Part shown: piece by piece, positions 11,488-23,200 of the stretch
How positions within the stretch are numbered: position 1 is the stretch's first letter
Layout of the letters: every line of letters begins with the position of its first letter
Source: Loripinus fragilis
Lineage: Eukaryota; Mollusca; Bivalvia; Lucinida; Lucinidae
Direction: 5' to 3'
Length of the DNA: 64,000 nt
NCBI GenBank assembly: GCA_964019695.1
Contig: OZ026520.1
Span: forward strand, 31,716,120-31,780,119
Translations under genes and position numbers: made by a program
The notes under the pieces: model-generated
Seen by the model: only the letters and a program-made list of their open reading frames with translations
Database searches by the model: none
Told to the model about the DNA's origin: nothing

Positions 11488-12105
11488 ATACTAATCAAAT
11501 TTTGATAAGGATGGATTTATAGATGTCCATAGGGTTCAATGCAATGAACCTACCTCTTTGATAATTTATAACTTTTGTCGTTTTTCTTTAATTTCAACGA
11601 AATATGCAGCGGAAATTGTGATTGCTTCAAGCTGCAGATTCAAATGCAGATCACATAATGGATGCTCCAGTGTTTGCCCGTTTCTCGGAAACTGCAAAGT
11701 ATTGTTTTTTTACAGAAAAGTGCATAATTTTCAAATGGCGATTATTGTCTCCAGAACTTACCATATCAGTTAAAAATGGGTTTCAATCGAATATTGAAAG
11801 GTTGGAAATTGTTCCTCAAACACATTTCATCTTTCTGATCTATGGAAATAAGGCCGAAATAAACTTGAATTTTGGGTGGAATTTCGAAAATGCATTTGCA
11901 TTTTTCGACCCACGTGCATCCGGGACTGTTTATTGAGAGATTTACATGAAAAGCTGTAGCCCATTGTACTTTCAGTCATCACTTCAAATTTCATTGAACT
12001 TGAAGAAAAAAAGTCAAAAGTTATCGAGTGCCAAAGGGGTAGGCTCAGTGCACTGAACACTATGGAAATCTTTATAGTGATTCTTATCAAAGTTTGAGTT
12101 AGTCT
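11488..12105. mobile_element. MITE with ~100-bp inverted ends
   Basis: Left 'tcaaattttgataagg', 'tccatagggttcaatgca', 'gaacctacctctttgata', 'ataacttttgtcgtttttct' mirrors right 'tcaaactttgataagaa', 'tccatagtgttcagtgca', 'gagcctacccctttggca', 'ataacttttgacttttttt'. The 104-codon frame inside (11622-11936) shows no domain. Confidence 0.88.
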
Positions 12106-12559
12106 GGTTCCCTCCCCTAGATCTACCCATAATATGCTGACAAGCTATTAAAGGGAGAGAACCAGTCTAAGTTTGAGTAGTATATTTTCCACCAGTGGGG
12201 AGGAGTTTAGTGCAAAAGAATAATAAGCATGGAGAGGGTTAAAGGTTAAGTACTTTGTTGAACTTTAAGTTCAAGCTGATGTTTACATGATGGAACAAAC
12301 TGTGCTTAAAATATTTAATGTTTCTTTATGACATTTCAAATAACCACGTGCATGAACAGTGCTTAAGCTGTGGTACAATAGATTCAAGGCAGATGAACAG
12401 TGTTTTATTTAACACAACATTCAGCTAAATGAACATCACAATGTATGCTGTACTAACCCTAATCATTCGCAATATCTTTTTTCTACTACAAATGTTGTCT
12501 GCTTATTACATCTGTTGCATGTATTCAGATGCAATTCTGATTTCCTTCGATCATGGAAG

Positions 12560-12630
12560 AAAACACTATGAACCCTGATCAGACTGCTCCCTTAGGAGCA
12601 GTCTGATCTGGGTCCATATTATTTGCCATA
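12560..12630. repeat. Hairpin 'cagactgctccc/ttaggagcagtctg'
   Basis: A 13-bp arm hairpin with flanks 'aaccctgatcagactg' and 'gatctgggtccatattattt', the same core as the type C MITEs but other ends. Similar cores at 17390-17430, 45400-45450, 55425-55470. Confidence 0.75.
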
Positions 12631-13167
12631 ATGAATATTCATAATCAGATGAGAGAACAGAGGACAACTGACGCGAATGGCAAGAAAGGGGCTTGTATAC
12701 GATTCTAAGTTTCTTTGTTACAAGCATGAACAGTTAACGACTATTACATGCACATACACTTTCAGGCAAACATCAAAATATTTCCCTTGATGCTGTGAAT
12801 GGCCTGATGCACGAACGTCAAATGGTGTGGACCTAGGAGAATAGCGCACCAGGACGTCACAGCACCAATAGGCCAATGGATTTGACTGTTGTTCCATAAA
12901 ATGTATGTAATGGGTTATTGTTTTATTTCAGAAACAGATTCAAGCTGGCAGTGGTTTGTTGCATGAATAATCTAAATCACTTGATTAAATTGGAACACCT
13001 GTAAAATAGCATTTGACATACAATAAAAACACTTTCTCTTAATATTAGTCTCTTGGGATAGTGTTAGTGAATGTATCTTGTTGAATACAACACTATCCTA
13101 TACTATACAACACTCTTTTTGTTATACTTGAGACCTCAAAACAATTTTGTTAAATTGAAAAATATTG

Positions 13168-13262
13168 TTCTTATTTCTTATCCAAAACATATGTTGTTGG
13201 TGCTCAAAAGACCAGTCTCATTGTGATGTTCTTTTGAGCAACCAAAACACATGTTTAAACAC
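13168..13262. repeat. Palindromic MITE (type B), diverged copy
   Basis: 'ttcttatttcttatccaaaa', 'atgttgttggtgctcaaaag', 'cttttgagcaaccaaaaca'. The central stem has mismatches. Confidence 0.65.
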
Positions 13263-15011
13263 TTTCACTGCCAAGTACCTAAAAACACCAATACCTCAGT
13301 GCCAAGCATGTTTCAAGGACTCCTGAATATTGAGGGCACATGGGTTCAACAAAGAGTATCTCCAGAACCATTCAGACTTTTGTTGTGATACTTTCACAGA
13401 ATGTTGCTAATATATAAAACTTTTATTTGAACCTATAATAAGAAAATAGTCACACGACCTTTGGTTGCCATTTTGGAAGCCATATTAAAAATATGAAAAA
13501 TGCCTATAAACAGCTTTTTTATGCAAAAATAGATAAATATGGATCTAAACCAAATTTCAAACATCAGGTTTTATTCTGATATATTATTTCATTAGAAATA
13601 AATTAAAATATATCAGTTGTATGGCTTAATGCATCCTGTATGTCTTTCCCTTAGACATGTTTTCGTTATTTTTGACGTCTGCAAAATCTACTGACATTAC
13701 GGTTTTTTTTTGTAAAGCCCATTCTTGTACAGAAAATTGCGTAGTCATTTCTATACGATATTATTATGTCCCCTGAACATATTACATTAAAGAACAAAGA
13801 TTTGGGTCCCTTATAACAGTAAAGGATCATTGACGGTTTGGGCCTTATACGCCTATTTTTCTGATTCCCAGAACGCTGTTTTTGAGCTTCAAGTGTGGTG
13901 CAAGTAGTATCAGTGCAACAGGTGAATCTAATGGCAAGAGCCAGCTAGCAAAATATTTTCAAAATTCCTACGCACTCGAGAGTTATGGCGGGTAGAAAGG
14001 GGAGGGGGTCTGAAATTCATGAAAATAAAAAGTGCTTTAAAAAGTGATTTCTGCACCTATTCTTAATAATTTGGTAGGCATGGTGATATCTATTGAACAT
14101 ACCATATGCAGAGTATTAACGAATCACGATAATTGATGAAATTGTTTTAAATACAAAAGTGCTTTGTAATAAAATGATTTTTGGGAGATAATTTAGAAGT
14201 TACCTGTACATTTTTGACTACATTTACCGTAAGTAATACAAAACTGAAAGCTCAACAAAAGAAATAAATATTTTTGAAGGAATGCAAGTGTCCCATTTAG
14301 CATTGGAAAGTAAAACTGATTCTAACTAGATCCTTTGAATATTACTTTTTCTTTGTTTAAAGGGCATAGCGTGTTGAAATGCATTTAAAGTGTCCTAATA
14401 TTTATGATAAACATGATGCATGTATATCCCTATACGAGACAATAATTGAACACTATAGTATTTGCCTGATATAACTCTTTACATGCCGATGGATAATTTT
14501 GTCGTCTGCCAATAGCCTTTTGCAAACAGCTTGAACCCAGATGAAGACCAATAGACTGTCGGTCTTGATCTGGATCCAAACTGTTTGACATCCTGGGTGG
14601 TTTATTTCTAAAAAATAATTTTGAAGAAAGTCAGCAGACGAAAATAAAAACATGAACAATTCCCCAGCATGCAAATAGATAAGTACAGGACGTTTGCAAA
14701 CTAATGTGTCATTTAATAACAGTGAAATTTTTTCTTATAAAAAAATGCATAAAACCCTGCTAATTCTACTTTTATTCTTTAAGTACTTTATATTAAACCA
14801 GCACAGAATACAAAGCAATTTAGGAGGTTGGTTCTAGAGAATTTCATTACTGTCATTAATTTCTTATTTGGTCGAAAAGGCATTTTATGGGCTTAGGCCC
14901 TGGGTTTTTGGGCAGCTGAACATCTTTCCCCCCCTTGTGCCAGCAAGTCACTTCCATACAATGTGTAAAATATGGTAACACATATTCATGCAAAAGCTTT
15001 TGCTGGCACAC

Positions 15012-15043
15012 GGGGGGGGGGGGGGGGGGGCGGGGGGGGGGGG
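15012..15043. repeat. Poly-G tract
   Basis: About 30 G with a single C. The size may be inexact in the assembly. Confidence 0.95.
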
Positions 15044-15714
15044 AATGATATTTTAAAAAATGTTTTCGGATTCCTATATATCTTAATGTAAAACTGGTTG
15101 TTCTACCCAAAAATTTACATCTTTGAAGCATTTAATATCAAAAACGGATTTCACAGCCATAAAATACTCAGGTCAGGGTAGCTTCAGAGTGAAGAAAGGG
15201 ACGATTGACAAACTTTTGTTTTTACTGAAAACCATAGGCATTTACCCATAGCAAGTGTCAATGATCTTTTTTTTGACTGTAGTCGCATTTGGCAGTGAAC
15301 AGTAAATTCGACTACAGTAGCGTTCGGCAGTGAAAGTGTTAAACTGATAGATAAGGAGAAAAGTACAATTTTACGATCAAAAAGTTTGCTGAACTGGACC
15401 TATATTTACTTAGAATAAAAAAGTAATGCTTCTTAATCACAATTATCACATGCATGAACTATCACAACGCAGTGTCACAATGAGTATGAACAGCATTTCA
15501 TGGTTCTACACATTCATCTCAACATGAATATATTTTTTGATTAATTACTATGTGCATTCAGAGTGGTTTTATTGCATTTGGCATTCGTTGTTCTTAAAAC
15601 TGTTTTATCAAATCACAAACAAGATATGTTACATGTAAAAGGCACTCATGTTTGGTTGTGTTGATGCTTTACATCCCAATGGTCAGTTTTTCACACATGT
15701 AAAATGATTTTCTG

Positions 15715-15805
15715 CCTTCTTGGGTTGAACCACTAAGCAGAGAATAAAGTGACTCTTCAATCTCATGCCTAACACTCTACCGCTGAGCCACCGCACTTCT
15801 AAAAG
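15715..15805 (-). mobile_element. SINE family 1 fragment, minus strand
   Basis: On +, 'tgggttgaaccactaagcag' ... 'ctctaccgctgagccaccgc': body and head with the middle deleted. Confidence 0.65.
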
Positions 15806-16472
15806 GCACTTAACATGTTGACAAGGCAGACACAGATCAGTTTACTATGGTATTCCAGACATTTCAATGACTATGGTGTCTTGTATACATATGTAAACTA
15901 AACGTCATATACTGTAATTCAAAAATCCTAAAATCCAGCCATTAAAACCATGCTAAAATATGAGTCCCCTCAAAGTGAAATGTAAGACCAGGAAAGAGAT
16001 CGATCAGCGTGGCCACCTGCAAAGCATGGTCCAAGTTTTCACTGTGCATATAATTGGTAGACAAGGCTTATTTGAGTCTTTAATGTGTGCACATTCAACC
16101 GTTTTTGGTTTATCATAAGGGCGCTCATTATTTCGTATTATGCTCTACATTTGTTATGGCACATTCATGATTTTTAGTCTATAAACTTATCACCGAAACC
16201 TAAATTCAGACAAACACTGTAACACCTCAATTACATGTAGTTCATCCATGTGTCTAAATGGTCCATGACCTTTAAGAAATGACCACAAACATACACTTTC
16301 AGTTCTGATCAACTTAACATGTGAACTCAGCATGATTACCTATCTCTGCTAAAATACTTCCAATATAGTCATAGAGCCAGTTCTGCTTAGCAGCATACAC
16401 TGGGTCGGCTTATAATTATTGGTAACCTTGCTGTCTTTATATCTCAAAAAGTAAACTACAATTGTCCATCCA

Positions 16473-16883
16473 CATCCACAAATCTATCTCCTTCATAGCA
16501 TAAAATTAATATCATGTTATGAAAAAAGGACATGTTTCCTATAAATGAGATGGACTTATAATTCAATAAAAACTATTTTTCTCTTGTCGATAGAAAATTT
16601 TGGAATCTAGAAATGCTATTTGATAGCCTCGAAGTTTGTTTTCCGACAGACCTCAACTATTGTGCACAGAACAAAGATTGATTCTAAAATTTGTGTTAAA
16701 TTTGAAATAGTGGCTTTTTTCCTCATTACATAAAATTTTAAACTGTCTCGCATGACATTTTTTAAAACTGTGTCTAAAACTTCAATGAGTTTCTCATTAA
16801 ACAGCATTGGCCGATTTCTATGCTTTGCTTCCTAAGTTTTACCCTATTGCCTGGTATATGCAATGAAGGAGCTGGATTGGTGG
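16473..16883. mobile_element. MITE with 'ccaccaatccatctccttcat' ends (copy 1)
   Basis: Left 'acaaatctatctccttcata', right 'caatgaaggagctggattgg'. Just downstream (on -) of the USP gene B stop codon, so it may lie in its 3' UTR. Confidence 0.7.
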
Positions 16884-17036
16884 TTTAGGTTTGAAAACTA
16901 GCTTATAAACATGTGAGCTCGGTAAATTGGTCCCTTTGACATAAGTCATTACGATCCATAACCAACAATTAATTAAAGAACAGAGTCTGGCTGAATGGCA
17001 TGAACACAAATGGCAAATTATTGAACAGTGAATTAA

Positions 17037-17243
17037 TCAATGTTTATGTCCTGGCTCCCTGCACACCAAAACTGGCACGTGCGAGTGATGAAGAATATAA
17101 TCGCTGACACTTCCTAGCAGGGTACGTCTGATAGAGCCTAGCCCACGTGTCCCTGTCACGATCATGTTGGCACCTTCCTTGTCAGCAGCGAGGCAGATTT
17201 GTTCCCCCGCGTTACCAGCAAACTGTTTGACAGTTCCCTCAAC
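17037..17243 (-). CDS. USP gene B, last exon with nucleotide-binding motif
   Basis: The acceptor cttgttccag precedes 17243 on -; stop TGA is at 17039-17037. It encodes VEGTVKQFAGNAGEQICLAA, then NMIVTGTRGLGSIRRTLLGS and HHSHVPVLVCREPGH. The glycine motif and terminal VPVLV strand are diagnostic of the USP-A fold. The upstream in-frame ATG is intronic and not the start. Confidence 0.92.
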   Translation of the reverse strand, partial: VEGTVKQFAGNAGEQICLAADKEGANMIVTGTRGLGSIRRTLLGSVSDYILHHSHVPVLVCREPGHKH

Positions 17244-20200
17244 CTGGAACAAGTAAAGGTATTACATGAAGGACGGTAAAGTTCTAAAATTTCAAACACT
17301 TTTTTCTCTTTCTGTTCTCAAATAAATTGTTAGGTTTACCAGTCCGAAATTCACAAAATTCTTGTCAGAATAGCAAACAGGGAAGACCTTGATCAGAAGC
17401 AATCTGATCTGGTTCTGTGCTGTTTGTCTAGGCCTATTTGACTTCGAAAATTTAAAACATTTACTCTGGTATACTCAGGCGCTGCTAAAAGAAATGATGA
17501 ACTCATTATTTTATCTAATAGCTCATACCCTAATAAGAAAAAGACATTTTTGCAAAACTTCGATAGCTTGAACTTCGATAGGTAGTTTGATAGAGTATAA
17601 ACATTGGTCCATTTAAAGCTAATCAAGACCAAATTCTGCTCTGGACATGCGTCGTCAAAATACTGATTGTTTATTGACATATCTATAAGGAGACTATGTC
17701 TAAGTTCAACATCCAAAAATATGAGAAAATATGTATCAAAACTGCAAAGAAAAGGAGGTTCTCTTCTTCAATATGTCAGGAATCAGTATGCAAGGTTTTG
17801 AAGTAAAGAAAATGAAAACCGATTACCGATTACACAGTCAAAGCACCCTAAAGGTGGTGTAGACATAATAATGTCTAAGTTCAACACTCCCAAAAAAAAT
17901 AATAAAAATATTATCAAATGTGCACAAAATGGAAAGCGCATATCTTCAATGTGTGAACAATCATTAAAGCAAAGTTTGAATATAAAAGAATGAAAACTGT
18001 TGGAGTTACAGATTACACAAACCAAACAACCCTATACATTTTGGATGGAAAATGTCTAAGTGCAACACCCCTCAAAATGAAAAATATTTATCAAATGTGC
18101 ACAAAATAGGCGGTGCACATCTTCAATGTGTGAACAATCATTACGCAAAGTAGGAATATAAAGGCATGAAAACTGTTGGAGTCAGATTACACAAACCAGG
18201 CACCATCTAAGCATTTTGGACGGAAAAATGTCAAAGTTCAACATCCCCAAAAAATGAAGTGTGTACAATACAGTAGGTGCAAATCTTCAATGTGTGAACA
18301 ATCATTATACAAAGTTTGAATATATATTACAGATTACACAAACCAGTCACCCCAAAAGTGTTGCGTAAGGGTAGACCAAGTGGACCCACTACTGGACCTG
18401 CGAAGCTGGTAAAAGGGCGCCAGGTAAAAAGGACAAACATACCATGGCCAAAGGTCATGCGAGGTCATGGTTGGGAAAATGAGAAGAACAATGACCTCTT
18501 GAGTTCCACCAAAGTACCAAATAAGAGCTGGGCTAGTGCCATTGTGCAAACATACCCCAAGGAATCTATCATTGTAAAGAGCTGGGAAATGGTCCCCACA
18601 GTGCTGAAGAAAAAACTATAACTACCTGGGCGTTTTTCATCATTTCTAAAAACTTGTCTACCATCAATTTTACCCGTTTCTGTTCCTCGTCAACCAGCTT
18701 GTTCATAAGATTGGGATCGGCTGTCATCATCGCTGTAAAAAGTACCAGAGATGCTGCATGACAAAACCAACAAAACGGCATTTTCAAATGAATATGAGCC
18801 GTGACACGCGATTTCCAACAATTTGGAATTTTGACAAGTGTAGCCTCAGACGAGCCTGTGAAGCACCCAGTTAAGCTTAGAAACTCAAAATGATGTTCAG
18901 TCAGTAGCTTAACACTCATAGAATATTCAAACGACTAGCAAAGGCTCTGATCAGACTCCGCGTATGCGCAGGCTGGTCTGAGCCTTTGCTGGTCGCACAT
19001 GCCAGATTTTAGGAAATCTCATGCCACGTCTCATATAGTTTTAAATATCTCCAAGTAGGATCAGACAAGTTGATTTAATTAGCGCGTGTCAGTGAGAGCG
19101 TCAGTGAGTAAATAAGCAAGTGAGTGAAAGTCAATCCGTAGTGTCTGGCAACATATTATAACATATTTCAACAAATTCTTCAAACATGACAATGTTAGGA
19201 TACAATCTGCATACACAGGACGTTCTTAGTTGTATATCGTTTTTAACTGAAGAAAGCAACACCATCATAATCGCTGCATTTTGCACAGAATTGTGACGGT
19301 TTGGACAGCGATCAGAGTTTTGATGTCACTGTCTGTTTAAGACAATGTCACAGCTTGGACTTTGATAGAGTCACGGTCTGGCTAAGAGAGTCACGGTTTG
19401 GCTAAGACAGTTTTATTGCAGAGTAAATCCATTTTTTCACTACATACTCTTTATATTGTTCATTCATCATAGTATTGAGTTAAATTACTCAATACTATGA
19501 GTTGATAAATATTATTGTGTAAAAAGCTTTGCCGCACGATATAAAAAGTAACGTTTTAACTGGCACAACAAACTAATGTATCAACTAGGCAAATCACATG
19601 CCATTGATGAACTTCTTGTTCTTTTTATAATTTTGATTTTCATGTACAGTTTCTAGGCCATCACAAAAATGACTCCATCAAAATTACCAAGCATAGAGGT
19701 GAACATAATAAAGTGACGTCAGAATGGCGTAAATTTTTGCTCTGGAACAGGTGTTCTTAAAAGCTACGCATTTCTTGAGCTTTGGGCGCTCATACAGGTA
19801 ATACAAAAACTGAAATTTTCAAAACGCTCTTTTGTCCAAAATATTCCAGCGAAAATGACTTCACGCAACAATCTGATAATAGCCATAAAACATGCTTTAC
19901 CGCTATTTTAACATCTTCTAGGCCCCTTTGGGCTGTCAAAATCCTCTATTTTCACGCTCAGGTTTCATCATCACTCTTAGGGCGCAACATATTTAATGCG
20001 TATAAAATCACGTTTGATCACTATATTGTTATAGCTCACGTGAAATCCCAAACAAACTTCCAAAGCAACTGATATGGCCAATACTGCCACCCCCACACTC
20101 CTGAAAAAAAATCTAAGCCCCTTGCATGCAAAAAATATATTTTGATTCATTCACATAAATAGTTCAATTAGAAAATAAAGGAATAGCCTAAGAAGTTGCT

Positions 20201-23200
20201 CTTTTTGTGGTTTCAACCCAACTTAATGAGACAATCCAATGAGTACCCACAAAAACATGGGTCTGCAAGTCCATTTTAAGAATTCACTATATACCTTCTG
20301 GGGCTAAATTTAAGTCTGGACTTTCATCTGCCTCCTTGCAACATGTTCGCTACACCAGGAGCAATGGCAGTACAGCTGCCACCTCATTGAATGTTAAGTT
20401 ACACTATTTTTACAGTGTATGTAGCTTTTTTCCTGCTTTTATTTTGATCCCCTGCCTAAAAATATATTGGCTCTGGATAGCCTGCACCTTTTGAGCTGGC
20501 TCATTTGAGCCAGCGCTGCTCACAGATATACTCAAACAAAAAAGAAACGTCTGATTTTCATGGTACTGTATATTTCGATCCAGTTAAGATGTCGCAGCAA
20601 AAAATAATCTAAATGTTTATCAAACGTCTGACACACAAAAAAATGTTAATTATTTGGTTTTATCTTCTTATCTGGAAGAGTTATTTAACCTAAGGTGAAA
20701 ACAGCTCATTCCACTATCATCAGCAAGTTGATCATCAAAACGTGACACACTTTACGTTAAAAGGCAACCAGGAACGTCCAACAATGAAAAAGCATCTAAA
20801 AATCTAAAATGTGCTTATAAATTGAGTGAAATTGCAATTCAAAACCGTTAATTAACGAAATTAACTGAAATTACCTCCCTTTGAACTAAACAAATAACAA
20901 TTGAAGAACCTCTGATTCTCCTTAACCTAACATCATTTTGACACCGTTTTTGTTTTAATTTGTTGCGCTTGTGTATAACAACGAATGCACAAAAGATAAA
21001 AAAAATATGGCTGATGTTGGCCATCACATGTTCACTAAATCTGTGTTTTATACCCCACCCCTTACTGAAAAAAACAAGTGAATTTCCAGTATCAATTGTT
21101 TTGATGATGATTTGAGTTAATAAATGTTAAAATGCTGGTCATGACGAAAAAGAAATTCAAATTTGACCGGCTCCGTTGATTATCAAATTGCTGGACCAGC
21201 AATGAATGGTCTGTTTGTCTTTAGGCACACTCTTGATCTATGGTTTGTGACGTCAGAGTATACTATGTTACAGATTAATGGTTGTGGCCGATACAGCAAT
21301 GGGTACAGTTAACATGCAGAACACCTTACTAGAGACTTTGCTCAGTGATGTTTAAATGTGCTTGAACTGTTCATAATTATGATGGACAGCCAAGCTATTG
21401 ATGTTGTGACTTTTGATTTTAAGGGTACTCGTGTTCTCTGAGTTGTCAGCGGCTCTACTGATTATCAAATGATTTTCGTTTAGGTGCATAACGTTCCTAA
21501 ATGATAACAGTTTGTAATGTAAAAATTTAAATGAAATGCGTTCATACATTTAGAACTGGCAGACATAAACGTGAAGCGGACATAACTTTATTGTTTCAGT
21601 ATATATGGTAAGTACCAAATTCTCCTGAGTAGAGTTGTCCTGATTTCAAATACTTTAAGGTGATGATATTTGTCAGGATTTGAGCAAAGGTTTGTGTGTT
21701 TTCGGGTCAAAATAAATTACCCCTTAAGCGCCAATTACAAAAAATGTCATCTGTTCTTGTTGACAACATGTGCAGATCATTTTTGCAGGCGCTATTAGTG
21801 TAAACTTTTCAAGGCTGAATGACAATTAGATATGTCAGTCTTGGTAATTAATTCACTGATAATGGAACAATGTGGAAATTTCCCATGAGTCAATATTTAG
21901 AAATGTCGGTTGTCAATGATTTTGGCGTTTCCTCGTTATAGTCAGTTGCTTTGCATTTATGCAGAAAATTCTATTTTTCTTCTACAAAGTACTAGTCCAG
22001 GTGTCAGCTTAAAGGTGGACCAGCAGTGTACATTTTAAGGTTGCTTTGATGAAAATACATGGAAAAACAATATCAGACATTTTTTTTAAAATTGTCTTAA
22101 ATAAACCGTGACAGTTCCATCAGAATCGTTTTCAAAACTGTGGCATTGTCTCAACCAGACCTTAAAATTATTTGTTTGGTTTTGTATGCACAAGATATTC
22201 AATATAGTTCTTTTATGAATCAATAGAAACATGCCAGGTTAAATGATTCTTATTTTCTCAATCCAACTTACACCCCACCGGGGTTTACCTGTTGGATTTC
22301 CTTCTGCTCCGGTATTCAGTTTTATTTACTGCTGAGTCCTTATCTTTGCTTATCTCCTTGTTATATCTTGATTTATATGTTTTAGGAGATGATGCATTGA
22401 TAAGTTAGGGGTCTTTCATGCAAACCAAATATCTATGTGTCTTGATCCACATCTGAATTAAGGGTGCGGTTGGCACCGCTAAACAGGTTTAAGCCCTCCA
22501 GTAAAATATTTTACTGACCATTCCGAGGCGGTTCTTCTTTTGTAGATCTTTTATATTTTTGTTCTGTCTTGTGTTTGCTATGTCTTTGTGCCCGTCTGTT
22601 TATATGTGCTTTGTGGTCACCTGCTGGGAAAGGGCTGACGTCTTGGCTCTCGTTTGTGGTGTCTGCTGTGAGTTTGTCACTTTCCCATTGGTATCCTGGG
22701 TCAGGTGTGGTACTTGATTGTATCGATTCCTGATCTTTGCACCCTTACTTACTTTTATTATGAACACGCCTAGACATAATTGTTGCCAATAAAAAGCAAT
22801 GATATGGTAGTTGCTATGTAAATAGCTAGGAAAGTTATTGGCTAGACGTCCGCTATCACTTTTATCGATTATAAGGGATAATAACAAATGCGTTACCATG
22901 ATTGACCTTATCACGCCCACCAATCCATCTCCTTCATCGCATATACCAGCCGGATTAAACTTTCTATTTCGTACTTTTGATAGCAAAATTTAGAAACCGG
23001 ACAATGCTATTCGATGAAACACTCATTGAACTTTCCGAAACTGATATCGATTTAGAGAGGATATTCTGCTTGACAGTTTAAAATGGTTTGTAATTAAGAA
23101 AAATTACATTTTTTCAGCTTCAACGCAGATTCTAGAATCAGTTTATGTGCCAGGGCACCCTATTTAAGGTATTTCAAAGGTAGACATCAAGGCCATTGAA

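Larger units (their letters stand above)
12180..16470. other. Long AT-rich intergenic stretch without recognised genes
   Basis: Apart from hairpins at 12560 and 13020-13110, a type B MITE, a SINE fragment (15715) and the poly-G run, I see only AT-rich sequence. 14453-14674 contains 'aatagactgtcggtcttga' and 'ctggatccaaactgtttgac', another trace of the hairpin families. Confidence 0.5.

Noticed and set aside
18316..18621. 101-codon + frame with basic residues (RKGRPSGPTTGPAKLVKGRQ)
   Set aside because: It overlaps a tandem repeat and the intron antisense to USP gene B; no acceptable context or family.
22600..22986. 128-codon - frame
   Set aside because: Mostly made of the GTAAGTAAGGG repeat, which is also present at 39181 and 58348.
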